NCBI RefSeq assembly: GCF_002007235.1
Contig: NZ_MUHW01000008.1
Coordinates: 1-64,000, forward strand
Length of the DNA stretch: 64,000 nt
Reading direction: 5' to 3'
From: Oribacterium sp. C9
GTDB taxonomy: Bacteria; Bacillota; Clostridia; Lachnospirales; Lachnospiraceae
Positions 52,083 through 61,202 of the stretch are shown here, one piece after another. How positions within the stretch are numbered: the first letter of the stretch is position 1; each line of letters opens with the position of its first letter. The notes beneath the pieces are model-generated. The model saw only the letters and a list, made by a program, of their open reading frames with translations. It was not told the DNA's origin and ran no database searches. Made by a program: the position numbers and the translations under genes.

Positions 52083-53402
52083 TCAGAACTTCAGCTTGTA
52101 ATTTCCGTCTCCTGCTCCCTCAACCGATGATGAGAACAGTACCTTTGCAGCCTCTACGAGATATGCCGTATCCTTTGCGCCGGCTGTCTCGTAAGGTGAA
52201 TGCATGGCAAGCTGTGGAAGTCCGATATCCACTGTGTTGAGTGCAACCTGATTCTGTGAAATGTTGCCCAGAGTTGAACCTCCAAGCATGTCAGAACGGT
52301 TTGTAAATGTCTGATATGGCACTGAAGCCTTCTTGCAGATGGCTCTCATGATCGCACCTGAGATCGCATCAGTTGTGTACTTCTGATTCGCACTGTACTT
52401 GATAACGATACCCTTGTTGAGATACGGACGGTTTGTAGGATCAGACTTTTCCGGATGGTTAGGATGTACGGCATGAGCATTATCCGCAGATACAAGAAAG
52501 CTCTTTGCGATACTCATGAGGTACTCATCCTCTGACTTGCCGAAAGCGTTGTTTATACGGTGAAGTGTATCCTTTAAAAATGTTGAAGCTGCGCCCTGCT
52601 TGGTTCCGGAGCCGACTTCCTCGTTGTCGAATACACAGTGAACTGCTACTGAGTCCTTTGGCTCAGCCTGAAGGAAGCCCTGAAGTGATGCAAATGCACA
52701 CTGAAGGTCATCCAGGCGACCGCTGGCGATGAACTCGTTGTTGAGACCGAGCTTTGTACCCTTCATGCGGTTATAAAGATAAAGATCCGTGTCGAGGATG
52801 TCTTCTGCATTTACTCCTGCCTCATCCGCAATGAGCTTCAGGAACACATCCTTCTCCTCACCCTTCTCGCAGAAAAGAGGAAGCATATCAACCTGTGCAT
52901 TGAAGTTGTAGCCCTCATTTACTTGACGATTCATATGGATGGCAAGGTTCGGAATGATCATGAGATCACGGTCGATGTTCACGAGCTTTGTCATGATACC
53001 GTCCTCTGTGCTGACTACGATTCGTCCTGCAACAGAAAGAGGTCTATCAAGCCATGGTGAACAGATCATGCCGCCGTACTTCTCTACGTTAAGCTTTACA
53101 TACTGCTTGTCGATGGTGATCTCTGCGTTTGACTTTATCTTGAAGACCGGTGAATCACAGTGGCTGGCCATCATCTGGAAGCCTGTGTAATCCTCCTTAG
53201 GAATGCGAAATGCTATGACAGCGGAATCGTTTCTGGTCACATAGTAACCCTTTCCGGCTTCAAGCTTCCATGCCTCACCCTCATATAAGCGGGTCAGGCC
53301 TTCCTTACTTAAGGTCTCACACATATTGCTGACTGCAAAAAAAGAAACAGGGCTGTTATCAAGGAATGAAATCAGCTCGTTATTTATATTTTCAAAATTC
53401 AT
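52083..53402 (-). CDS. apeB: M18 family aminopeptidase
   Basis: The 439-residue metallopeptidase matches aspartyl aminopeptidase family M18. The zinc site residues are in MMASHCDSPVFKIK (first His), ASGRLDDLQCAFASL (bridging Asp), HCVFDNEEVGSGTKQGA (Glu pair), VSADNAHAVHPNHPEK and the late His in LAMHSPYETAGAKD. It removes N-terminal acidic or other residues from peptides in the cytoplasm. GGAGGG precedes the ATG. The 450 bp upstream hold only AT-rich DNA and the terminator of the potassium genes. Confidence 0.95.
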   Translation of the reverse strand: MNFENINNELISFLDNSPVSFFAVSNMCETLSKEGLTRLYEGEAWKLEAGKGYYVTRNDSAVIAFRIPKEDYTGFQMMASHCDSPVFKIKSNAEITIDKQYVKLNVEKYGGMICSPWLDRPLSVAGRIVVSTEDGIMTKLVNIDRDLMIIPNLAIHMNRQVNEGYNFNAQVDMLPLFCEKGEEKDVFLKLIADEAGVNAEDILDTDLYLYNRMKGTKLGLNNEFIASGRLDDLQCAFASLQGFLQAEPKDSVAVHCVFDNEEVGSGTKQGAASTFLKDTLHRINNAFGKSEDEYLMSIAKSFLVSADNAHAVHPNHPEKSDPTNRPYLNKGIVIKYSANQKYTTDAISGAIMRAICKKASVPYQTFTNRSDMLGGSTLGNISQNQVALNTVDIGLPQLAMHSPYETAGAKDTAYLVEAAKVLFSSSVEGAGDGNYKLKF

Positions 53403-53690
53403 TTATGATATCCCTCCTTGGAAAGATCGGCCCATGCCTTTTCAGGGTAAACATAGACCACCAAAGCATGTTTTATACAGTTTCACAAAGCAATAAATAA
53501 AAAATCTTTATCTATTATATTTAATATTCTTTGAGTCAATATTTAACATGCCTGCTGATTATATCACCTTGTTAATTTTTCCTCAACCAATTGATTTGAT
53601 TATGTTTTCCTTAAAATATAACTTCTTTTTATTATATTTATATATACTATTTATGTCTTTAATTCTTTTGGGTCATACAGTTGTCCGCGC

Positions 53691-53769
53691 AAAAAAGACA
53701 TCGGCTGTTCACCGCGTTAAACTGCTGATTATAGCTTTCAGCTTGTTTAACGGGGCAAAAAACCGATGT
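53691..53769 (-). terminator. Long three-part hairpin terminator after the K+ genes
   Basis: Nested stems ACATCGG/CCGATGT, CGTTAAAC/GTTTAACG and GCTGA/TCAGC build a 72-nt structure with conserved-looking internal loops. On the minus strand CTTTTTTGCG follows, so it can terminate the unit ending with the RCK gene. The size and layered layout are more elaborate than usual for a terminator. Confidence 0.7.
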
Positions 53770-53853
53770 ACTTATATCCGACGCAGACTATTCAGAGTCC
53801 TAAATGCACTTAAAATTTTCAAACTATCTGTTATCTGCTCTATTCAATTTAAA

Positions 53854-54273
53854 TCATTTATTTAAAATATGTGTAACCGTCAGATGCGCCATAGTCTTTT
53901 CAGGATATATGATCTCATCTGCCCCCAGCTTCTTCAGTATCTTACCCATACGCTCCGAGCTGGCTTTCACTATAACCTTATGTACCCCCTGCTCCTTTGC
54001 GATGGTCGTGCACATGATGCTAGCCTCCAGAGAACTTCCCATAGCCACGATCACCACATTCATGCTTCCCAGTCCCAGCTTCTCCACAGCCTCAGGATCC
54101 GCAAGATCACATACGACCGCCATGTCAGCGATTTCCGACATCTGATTTATGACTTCCTCATCATTATCCACTATCATCAGATCCACTCCGTTCTCAAAAA
54201 GCTCCCTGGATACATATTTCCCATATCTTCCCAGACCAAGCACCGCCATGGAAAGTGTTTTGTTGTCGCTCAT
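53854..54273 (-). CDS. Potassium channel RCK_N (KtrA/TrkA-N) protein, lacking RCK_C
   Basis: The 139-residue protein is a single Rossmann-fold RCK_N domain (VLGLGRYGKYVSREL, acidic residue in MIVDNDEE, VVCDLADPEAVEKL, VIVAMGSSLEASI). It would bind a nucleotide and gate the K+ channel subunit encoded upstream. KtrA relatives are about 220 residues with a C-terminal RCK_C domain. Here the chain ends at YPEKTMAHLTVTHILNK, exactly where the linker to RCK_C begins. No reading frame after the stop restores it. GGGGGAGG precedes the ATG. Confidence 0.88.
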   Translation of the reverse strand: MSDNKTLSMAVLGLGRYGKYVSRELFENGVDLMIVDNDEEVINQMSEIADMAVVCDLADPEAVEKLGLGSMNVVIVAMGSSLEASIMCTTIAKEQGVHKVIVKASSERMGKILKKLGADEIIYPEKTMAHLTVTHILNK

Positions 54274-54362
54274 ATATATTCCTCCCCCATTTTTTAGTTA
54301 CGCGAATTTCAAAAGTCGATATCAAGTCGCTCTGTACAAAGCGAGCTCACGATTGTCACGTT

Positions 54363-55763
54363 TCATCCTATATAGTACTTTCCCTCCGCATATCCCAGGA
54401 GATCCGTTTTACCCTTGCTGCTTCTAAAGAACATGACCAGCGAAATAGGCCCTATCCTTCCCAGGTACATAGCGATTATGATAATGACTTTGCCAGCTGC
54501 ATTCAGTGACGAAGTAAGGTTTCTCGAAAGTCCCACAGTTGCTGTAGCACTGAAAACCTCATAGAGGGCATCCACCAGTGCAACCTCCGGGTTCGTGAGC
54601 ATCAGAAGTATACTTAGAACACAGGTCACCAGAAAGCTAATGATAATGATTGCCACAGCCTTATGTATGGTTTCAAACGAAAAAGCCCTGTTGAATATAA
54701 CCGGTTTCTGATGATGATTCAGTGAGCTGAACCCGTAAAGTATAAGCGCGAAAAATGTCACCGTTTTTACTCCTCCTGCCGTTCCCATGGGTGAACCACC
54801 CACAAACATATACAGGAGCCCTGTAAATGCCGTGACATCTCTCAGTCCTTTCTGCGAAACAGTCATAAACCCCGCTGTTCTGAAGGTCACGGACTGAAAT
54901 ATGCTGTTCCATATTTTTCCTTGCATAGTCATATTTTTCATAGTCTCCGGATTATCCTTTTCGGCTATGAAAACAAGTACTGCTCCTGACAGAATAAACA
55001 CACATGTCAATGCAAAAACAAGTCTGGTATGCTCTGAAAGCCTTAACCGCTTCTTATCTTCTTTACTTTTAAAGCAGTTTTTTATGACCTCAATAACATC
55101 AAACCAGACAACAAATCCCAGACCTCCGAGAACTATCAGAGACATGGTCACAAGCAGAAAACCATAGTTGTCCGAATATGCCATGAGACTATCAGATCCC
55201 AGCACATCTATTCCGGCATTACAGAAGGCAGATACGGAATGGAAGACAGCTGCAAAAATTCCATTTGCATTACCCATCCTCGGCACGAATACAAGCGCCG
55301 TAAGCAACGCTCCTACAGCCTCAACTATAAAAATGTCAGCGATAACTCTTTTGCAAAACCCGACTACTCCTTTGATGGAACTTAAATTAAGTGCATCCAT
55401 CATGAGGACTCTGGTTTTGAGAGACAGTCCCTTTCTCATAAGAAGCAGGAATACAGCCGATATACATACTACTCCCATTCCCCCAACCTGTATAAGAAAC
55501 AATATCACAGCCTGTCCGAACAAAGTCCAATGTGAAAATGTATCTACCACCACAAGTCCCGTGATACACACAGAGGTCGTGGCTGTAAAAAGCGCTGTCA
55601 AAAAGCTCGTTTCTTCCCCGGTAACTGTTGCGGCAGGCAGCATCAAGAGTATAGTTCCAACTATAATAGCCAGTAAAAAGCTTAATGCTATCTGTTGCGT
55701 GGTGCTCAGACTGCTTAACTTAAATTTTGTTTTCTTCTTACTTTTTTTCTTTATACTGTACAT
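54363..55763 (-). CDS. ktrB: TrkH/KtrB-type potassium transporter
   Basis: The 466-residue membrane protein has four M1-P-M2 repeats of the Ktr/Trk family. Selectivity regions appear as TATTSVCITGL, HSVSAFCNAGID, SVTFRTAGFMT and SATATVGLSRNL. The basic N-terminus (KKKSKKKTKF) is cytoplasmic. It imports K+ with Na+ and is controlled by the RCK protein encoded 90 bp downstream. GGGGGTG precedes the ATG. Confidence 0.94.
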   Translation of the reverse strand: MYSIKKKSKKKTKFKLSSLSTTQQIALSFLLAIIVGTILLMLPAATVTGEETSFLTALFTATTSVCITGLVVVDTFSHWTLFGQAVILFLIQVGGMGVVCISAVFLLLMRKGLSLKTRVLMMDALNLSSIKGVVGFCKRVIADIFIVEAVGALLTALVFVPRMGNANGIFAAVFHSVSAFCNAGIDVLGSDSLMAYSDNYGFLLVTMSLIVLGGLGFVVWFDVIEVIKNCFKSKEDKKRLRLSEHTRLVFALTCVFILSGAVLVFIAEKDNPETMKNMTMQGKIWNSIFQSVTFRTAGFMTVSQKGLRDVTAFTGLLYMFVGGSPMGTAGGVKTVTFFALILYGFSSLNHHQKPVIFNRAFSFETIHKAVAIIIISFLVTCVLSILLMLTNPEVALVDALYEVFSATATVGLSRNLTSSLNAAGKVIIIIAMYLGRIGPISLVMFFRSSKGKTDLLGYAEGKYYIG

Positions 55764-55870
55764 TCAGGTCACACCCCCTATACATCATAGAATATATGGC
55801 ATCCCCTGTTCAAGTCCCTGGCATTTTCCACTTTTTTCTCTCTGATTTCCTCTTATTTAATTTTATATCT

Positions 55871-55898
55871 TTTACATTATGTTTTTTTCTGATAAACT
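55871..55898 (+). promoter_or_regulatory. Promoter of brnQ
   Basis: TTTACA and TAAACT are separated by 16 bp, 34 bp before the start codon. Confidence 0.5.
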
Positions 55899-55931
55899 AC
55901 TCCAATTCGTATATAACCCATGGAGGTAATA

Positions 55932-57275
55932 ATGAAAACAAAGCTTACTTTCGGAGAGCTCGTCACCATTTCCAGCATGCTCTTCGGTTTATTTTTCGGA
56001 GCAGGAAACCTCATCTTTCCGGCATATTTCGGACAGATGGCAGGAAACAACATTTTCGCAGCGCTGACAGGTTTCCTCATTACTGCAGTAGGCATGCCCC
56101 TTCTGGCAGTCATATCTCTTGGAATCACAGGCAGCAACGGACTCCTGGATCTGAGCCAAAAGGTAGGAAAAAGATTCGGCTATATCTTTACTATCGCTCT
56201 TTATCTCTCCATCGGGCCATTCTTCGCAGCTCCACGTTGTCTGACTGTGCCCTTCGAGATAGGTATCCGACCTCTGCTTCCCTCCGGTGCAAACCCACAG
56301 CTTATGCTTTTAATGTTCACGATCTTTATGTTTGTGCTCATTCTGTGGTTTTCCCTTAGACCGGGAAACATCCTTGTATGGATCGGAAAGTTTCTCAATC
56401 CTGTATTTATAGTTGTTTTGGGCGTACTTCTGTTTATTGCGTTGTCACAGCCCGAAGGCAGCATATCAGCATTTGAAGCACAGGAAGCATATGCGACTTC
56501 ACCTGTTTTGCAGGGAATACTTGATGGCTACAACACCATGGACACTCTCGCCGGTCTTGCATTCGGAATCATAGTTGTGGATGTAGTTCGTGCACAGGGC
56601 ATCACTTCATCTTCTGATATCGCAAGAAATACCATCATGGCAGGTATCTTCAGCTGCGGTTTCATGGGATTTATTTACTTTCTCGTTGCTATGGCAGGAG
56701 CAGAAAGCAGGGCCTACGCTCCATTAAGCGATAACGGAGGTGCTGTTCTCGCAGATATCTCTGCTCATTATCTTCCGGGCTTTGGCTCCATACTTCTTGC
56801 AGTTATCGTATTTTTTGCCTGCCTGAAGACCGCTGTAGGTCTCATGACAAGCTGTGCCACAACTTTTTCCGAGATGTTCCCGGGAAAGCTTTCCTATAAC
56901 AAATGGGCGATTCTTTTCTCGACAGTGACCTTCATCATATCAAATGTTGGTCTCGCATCCATTATAAAGATCTCGGTACCTGCTCTTATGATGCTTTATC
57001 CTATCGCCATCACTCTTACCTTGCTTGCGGTTTTCGGCGGTTTATTCAAGCATGATCATACTATTATAGTTTCTGCGATGACCATGGCGGTTATCAGCGC
57101 ATTCTTTGATTTCATAAAGGCTCTGCCAGAGACCTGGACTCACGCCATCGGAGCAGACGGAATCATATCCCTCTGCGACAGATACCTTCCATTCTTCACC
57201 TACGGCTTCGGATGGGTGATGCCGACAGCGGCCGGACTGCTGATCGGTTTAGTTATAAAGACCATTAAAAAATGA
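55932..57275 (+). CDS. brnQ: Branched-chain amino acid carrier BrnQ
   Basis: The 447-residue protein has about 12 hydrophobic segments and the BrnQ hallmarks MLFGLFFGAGNLIFPAYFGQMAG and GRFGY-like KRFGYIFTIALYLSIGPFFAAPR. It imports leucine, isoleucine and valine with Na+. The start at 55932 follows GGAGGT by four bases. The stop overlaps the first base of a strong terminator. It is divergent from ktrB and convergent with the serine dehydratase genes. Confidence 0.95.
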   Translation: MKTKLTFGELVTISSMLFGLFFGAGNLIFPAYFGQMAGNNIFAALTGFLITAVGMPLLAVISLGITGSNGLLDLSQKVGKRFGYIFTIALYLSIGPFFAAPRCLTVPFEIGIRPLLPSGANPQLMLLMFTIFMFVLILWFSLRPGNILVWIGKFLNPVFIVVLGVLLFIALSQPEGSISAFEAQEAYATSPVLQGILDGYNTMDTLAGLAFGIIVVDVVRAQGITSSSDIARNTIMAGIFSCGFMGFIYFLVAMAGAESRAYAPLSDNGGAVLADISAHYLPGFGSILLAVIVFFACLKTAVGLMTSCATTFSEMFPGKLSYNKWAILFSTVTFIISNVGLASIIKISVPALMMLYPIAITLTLLAVFGGLFKHDHTIIVSAMTMAVISAFFDFIKALPETWTHAIGADGIISLCDRYLPFFTYGFGWVMPTAAGLLIGLVIKTIKK

Positions 57276-57307
57276 AAAAGCGACCTCCGCACCGGAGGTC
57301 GCTTTTT
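57275..57307. terminator. Bidirectional terminator between brnQ and sdaAA
   Basis: AAAAAGCGACCTCCG cac CGGAGGTCGCTTTTT is a perfect 15-bp hairpin with A and T runs on the two sides. It can end transcription of brnQ on the plus strand and sdaAA on the minus strand. Confidence 0.95.
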
Positions 57308-57366
57308 ACATATAGAGAGTTCATTTATTTTTGGAGGATAAAAGTAACTTCTCTTATATTTATTTT

Positions 57367-58251
57367 TTAGCCTTTGGATCCGAAAACCTGCTCGCGGTAT
57401 CTCTTGCCTGTAGGGGTCGCTGCAAGACCGCCTGTGGCTGTTTCCTTAAGGTCTCTGGACATGGCATCACCGACTTCACGCATAGCATCTATACATTCGT
57501 CAGCAGGTATCTTTGCTTCGATACCTGCAAGTGCCATATCTGCTGATGAAAACGCGATGACTACGCCGGAAGCATTTCTCTTAATACATGGAATCTCAAC
57601 GAGTCCTGCAACAGGATCACATACGAGTCCCTCCTGATTAACTATGGAAATAGCGAGAGCATCCGCACACATCTCAGGTGTTCCGCCCATAAGCTCTACG
57701 AGAGCTGCTGCCGCCATTCCGGAGGCACTGCCGCACTCTGCCTGACAACCGCCCTGTGCACCGGCGATAGAAGCCTTTTCAGCAACTATCATACCGAAAG
57801 CAGCTGCAGTGAAGATGGACATGACAACGTCCTTCTTATCCAACTTTTTGTCCTCGTAAGCTGTGATGAGACATCCCGGAAGTATTCCGCAGCTACCTGC
57901 TGTAGGAGTTGCTACGATCTTACCCATGGCAGCGTTGCAGTTTGATACTGCAAGAGCTCTGGAAACGGCTCTGGACATGGTCTTTCCCATGAGTCCGCCG
58001 CCATTCTTCGCATAATTCGTCATCTTGAAGCCCTCATCACCTGTGAGACCCGAAGTGGATCTGCGTCCTTCCTGCTCGCCCCACTCGGCTGACTCACACA
58101 TGATATCGAAGCACTTCTCCATGCTCTTATAAGCTTCCTCTTCGGAAATCCCCATCTTCTTTGCCTGATCTCTGATACAGATATCACTGATACGACAATT
58201 CTGTTCCTTGGCTGCATCAACCAGCTCTTTTACTGAATTATATGAAAGCAT
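57367..58251 (-). CDS. sdaAA: L-serine dehydratase, Fe-S type, alpha subunit
   Basis: The 294-residue alpha chain of the two-subunit [4Fe-4S] serine dehydratase converts serine to pyruvate and ammonia. Conserved parts include TGDEGFKMTNYAKNGG, VATPTAGSCGILPG, GGCQAECGSASGMAAAAL and CDPVAGLVEIPCIKRNA, with the Cys residues that hold the cluster. AAGGAG precedes the ATG. It starts 11 bp after sdaAB. Confidence 0.96.
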   Translation of the reverse strand: MLSYNSVKELVDAAKEQNCRISDICIRDQAKKMGISEEEAYKSMEKCFDIMCESAEWGEQEGRRSTSGLTGDEGFKMTNYAKNGGGLMGKTMSRAVSRALAVSNCNAAMGKIVATPTAGSCGILPGCLITAYEDKKLDKKDVVMSIFTAAAFGMIVAEKASIAGAQGGCQAECGSASGMAAAALVELMGGTPEMCADALAISIVNQEGLVCDPVAGLVEIPCIKRNASGVVIAFSSADMALAGIEAKIPADECIDAMREVGDAMSRDLKETATGGLAATPTGKRYREQVFGSKG

Positions 58252-58262
58252 TTAAATTCTCC

Positions 58263-58931
58263 TTAAATTGCATGGATAAGCAATGCATTATCGATATTAT
58301 CCATTTTCTTAAGATCTGTGATCAGCTGCTCAGGTGGAAGTTCGTCAAGCTCAAGAGTCATGAGCGCGTCTCCACCGCGTTCCTTTCTGCTTAGATGGAA
58401 ACCGCTGATGTTGAGTTCTCCGTAGCGCCAGTACATAAGATTTGTTACATTGGCAATTACACCCGGGGTATCCTTGTGAAGTACGAAAAGGGTGTTGTTC
58501 TCTCCGCTGAAGTTGACTTCCATTCCGTCGATATTGCTTACGCGAATGTTTCCGCCCCCGATGCTTGCGCCTTCAACAAATCCTGTTTTACCGCTTTTAC
58601 ATGTAAAATATATTCTCGCTGTGTTTGGATGAGCACCCGGAATATCTTCTGCAATGAATTCATATTTAAGACCACGTTCCTCCGCAATCTCCATTGCGTT
58701 TCTTATCTCTTCGGAATAGCTTTGGAAACCCATGATTCCTGCAAGGATAGCTCTGTCTGTTCCATGGCCTCTGTAAGTACGGGCAAATGAACCTGAAAGC
58801 TGTATCCTGACTTCAGTCAGCACGTCATTATCAACTATCTTATTGACTATCGCACCGATTCTGCAGGCACCTGCAGTATGTGAACTGGACGGTCCGATCA
58901 TGACAGGTCCTATAATATTGAATATATTCAT
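58263..58931 (-). CDS. sdaAB: L-serine dehydratase, Fe-S type, beta subunit
   Basis: The 222-residue beta chain has the N-terminal fold with IGPVMIGPSSSHTAGACRIG and RGHGTDRAILAGIMG. A C-terminal ACT-like regulatory domain follows (LFVLHKDTPGVIANVTNLM). It pairs with the alpha chain encoded next. The upstream symporter gene probably supplies serine or related acids. AAAGG and GAGAG lie before the ATG at longer than usual spacing. Confidence 0.95.
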   Translation of the reverse strand: MNIFNIIGPVMIGPSSSHTAGACRIGAIVNKIVDNDVLTEVRIQLSGSFARTYRGHGTDRAILAGIMGFQSYSEEIRNAMEIAEERGLKYEFIAEDIPGAHPNTARIYFTCKSGKTGFVEGASIGGGNIRVSNIDGMEVNFSGENNTLFVLHKDTPGVIANVTNLMYWRYGELNISGFHLSRKERGGDALMTLELDELPPEQLITDLKKMDNIDNALLIHAI

Positions 58932-58963
58932 CTTGCTCTCAAGACCTTTCTTTTCTGATACAG

Positions 58964-58991
58964 TTTTGGGGGCTAAACATTGCCCCCAAAA
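58964..58991 (-). promoter_or_regulatory. GC hairpin between symporter and sdaAB
   Basis: TTTTGGGGGC and GCCCCCAAAA form a perfect 10-bp stem 33 bp before sdaAB. No T-run follows on the minus strand (CTGTATC), so it is more likely an mRNA processing or stability element than a full terminator. Confidence 0.55.
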
Positions 58992-59036
58992 TTTTGTGTA
59001 TTTCCGTAACCGGAAAAAGTATTTACTTTAATTAAA

Positions 59037-60257
59037 TCAGTCTACGGCTACTGCCTGACCCTTCATGATGACCTTTCTGTAGATCTGGTCAACTACAACA
59101 CCGATAGCATTATCTCCGGAAACGTTACATGCTGTTCCGAAAGAATCCTGTGTGATGTAAAGAGCTACCATAAGCGCACAAATAGGGCCGTTAGGATCTC
59201 CTGCTGTTGTTCCGAATACCATGTAAAGGAATGGAAGAGCTGTCATGATAGATCCGCCCGGAGCTCCAGGAGAAGCAACCATGGCAACACCGAGTGTCAT
59301 GATGAATGGGATAACAGTTCCGAGACTGATAGGAAGATCATTCATGAGACATACGGCTGTAGCACAGGCTGTTATAGTGATCATAGAACCACACATATGG
59401 ATGTTAGCACAAAGTGGTACTACGAAGTTTCTGATCTGTGAGCAGATTCCGTCAGCACGTGCACACTCAAGGTTTACAGGAATTGTAGCTGCAGAAGACT
59501 GTGTTCCGATAGCTGTTGTATAACCTGAGATCTGGTTTGTCATAAGCTTGATAGGATTCTTGTGAGCGATGCTTCCTGCGAGGCAGAACTCGATAAGAAG
59601 ATATACAAGGTGCATAGCGATTACTACGATGAATACCTTCCAAAGGATTCCAAGGATAGTAAATGTCTTTCCTGAGTATGTAAGGTCTACGAATGTACCA
59701 CAGATATACAGAGGAAGAAGTGGGATGATAGCTGTGTGAAGAACCGCATCAATGATTGCTGAAAAGTCCTTCATGCTATCGTAAAGTGTTGTTCCGATTG
59801 TCTTTCCGCGAAGGCTTGACATGCAAAGTCCAAGGATGAAGGCAAGAACAACTGCTGAAAGTGTATCGATAACAGCAGGAAGTGAGATGCTGAAGTATGT
59901 TCCAACGCTTACATCTGCTGTTGCCTGAATCTTCTCAAGGGCATCCGGCGCCATGAAATGCGGGAAGAGTGTGCTTGACACGATGAAAGACATGCTTCCT
60001 GCAACAAGTGTACTGCAGTATGCGAGCAGAACTGTGATGATGAGGAGCTTACCTGCACCCTGTGACAGATCTGCGATACCCATAGTAACGTATGCAAGGA
60101 TCATGAGAGGTATAACGAACTTCAGGAATGAACTGAAGATAGATGATAATGTAACTACTGTCTTACAGAACCATAATGGCATGAACTCGCCGATCAGTAT
60201 ACCAATTATGATGGCGATGATAAGCTTCGGTACGAGACCTAATTTGAACTGTTTCAT
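59037..60257 (-). CDS. Dicarboxylate/amino acid:cation symporter (DAACS)
   Basis: The 406-residue membrane protein fits the DAACS family (glutamate, aspartate or serine/threonine carriers). It has eight helices and two re-entrant loops: helical hairpin 1 (VPLMILAYVTMG-type) and the SSAATIPVN loop. The MCGSMITITACATAVCL and SPGAPGGSIMTALPF segments follow. Placement directly before sdaAB-sdaAA suggests serine or threonine uptake for deamination. AAGGGGA precedes the ATG, and a promoter with a GntR-like palindrome lies upstream. Confidence 0.93.
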   Translation of the reverse strand: MKQFKLGLVPKLIIAIIIGILIGEFMPLWFCKTVVTLSSIFSSFLKFVIPLMILAYVTMGIADLSQGAGKLLIITVLLAYCSTLVAGSMSFIVSSTLFPHFMAPDALEKIQATADVSVGTYFSISLPAVIDTLSAVVLAFILGLCMSSLRGKTIGTTLYDSMKDFSAIIDAVLHTAIIPLLPLYICGTFVDLTYSGKTFTILGILWKVFIVVIAMHLVYLLIEFCLAGSIAHKNPIKLMTNQISGYTTAIGTQSSAATIPVNLECARADGICSQIRNFVVPLCANIHMCGSMITITACATAVCLMNDLPISLGTVIPFIMTLGVAMVASPGAPGGSIMTALPFLYMVFGTTAGDPNGPICALMVALYITQDSFGTACNVSGDNAIGVVVDQIYRKVIMKGQAVAVD

Positions 60258-60424
60258 AAAATTCCCCTTAAAATATCACGGGCCTGAACCCGTATAATAT
60301 AGACTTAATAAATGGAAGATGTGCACCCCTCTTCCCATTAGCCATGGGAATAATAACTAAAAAAAGTACATTTGTAAAATTCATAGTTTTAAACAGGTCC
60401 ATTAAAAATAATAATGGATAAAGC

Positions 60425-60452
60425 ATTGTATATTTTGTTTTATTGTATACAA
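60425..60452 (-). promoter_or_regulatory. Promoter of the serine cluster with GntR-like palindrome
   Basis: On the minus strand TTGTAT (60452-60447) and TACAAT (60430-60425) are 16 bp apart. The -35 box is part of the palindrome TTGTATACAA (60443-60452), which fits FadR/GntR-type operators. The leader to the symporter is about 160 nt and AT-rich. Confidence 0.6.
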
Positions 60453-60520
60453 CATTCAGGTATTTTCAAGCCTTCTTTCCCATGTGAAAATAAGTAGCCG
60501 AAAGCCTTCATCTAAAATAA

Positions 60521-60556
60521 AAAAACAGGTACGTGACTATGTAAAGTCACGTACCT
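60521..60556 (-). terminator. Terminator of the LysM protein gene
   Basis: AGGTACGTGACT and AGTCACGTACCT form a perfect 12-bp stem, followed on the minus strand by GTTTTTTTATTTT. Confidence 0.93.
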
Positions 60557-60642
60557 ATATCTCAGATTCATATCCGGAGCAAAGCCACGGTAAGTTCAAC
60601 ACCGGCTTTCACTCCTTTTTCACAATATCAGTCACTTTCGAT

Positions 60643-61167
60643 TCATGCGATCTTTATTTTCTGTCCTATATCTATTCTGTTCGGATTTTTTATGGTGTCC
60701 TTATTAAGTTCATAGATATCCTTCCACTTTTTAGAATCTCCGTATTCTCTCTTTGCTATCCTCTGGAGAGTATCTCCTGATTTCACAACATAGATCCTTG
60801 CCTCTTCAGCCTCGCTCTTTTCAGAAGCTATATCCTGTTCCAAAGCCGTCTCTGAAGTATCCGGTGCTGCTGCAGTTTTGGAAGCATTGGCAGCAGCCTG
60901 TGCAACAGCCGTATATAAAATGGTTTTGATCCGATCTATATCCGTATCTGAAAGTCCGATAGACCTAAGATAGGTTTCGACCTTACCACTTATGTCAGCA
61001 GCAGTGATATCACCTGCCTGAACGGAATTCTGCAGGCTCTTTACTATATTGCTGTTTGCTATGTTTTCTATGCTTCCTGTTCCGGCATATGCTGTCATGA
61101 GCGTCATGAAGATCATCAACATAACAAGCGCCGCCGTTACTGCTGAAAAATGCCTTTTGTTTCTCAT
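60643..61167 (-). CDS. Secreted LysM-domain protein
   Basis: The 174-residue protein has a signal peptide (about residues 1-28, cleavage likely after AYA). A helical Ala/Glu-rich middle follows, then one C-terminal LysM domain (YVVKSGDTLQRIAKREYGDSKKWKDIYELNKDTIKNPNRI). LysM binds peptidoglycan, so the protein is probably held at the cell wall. No enzymatic domain is seen. GGAGAG precedes the ATG. Confidence 0.88.
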   Translation of the reverse strand: MRNKRHFSAVTAALVMLMIFMTLMTAYAGTGSIENIANSNIVKSLQNSVQAGDITAADISGKVETYLRSIGLSDTDIDRIKTILYTAVAQAAANASKTAAAPDTSETALEQDIASEKSEAEEARIYVVKSGDTLQRIAKREYGDSKKWKDIYELNKDTIKNPNRIDIGQKIKIA

Positions 61168-61202
61168 CTTACTCTCCTTTCTATAACATTCTGTTATCCG
61201 TG

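Noticed and set aside
53548-53865. Plus-strand open frame of 105 codons
   Set aside because: It lies across the long terminator hairpin, has no ribosome-binding site, and its product is a low-complexity hydrophobic chain typical of AT-rich non-coding DNA.
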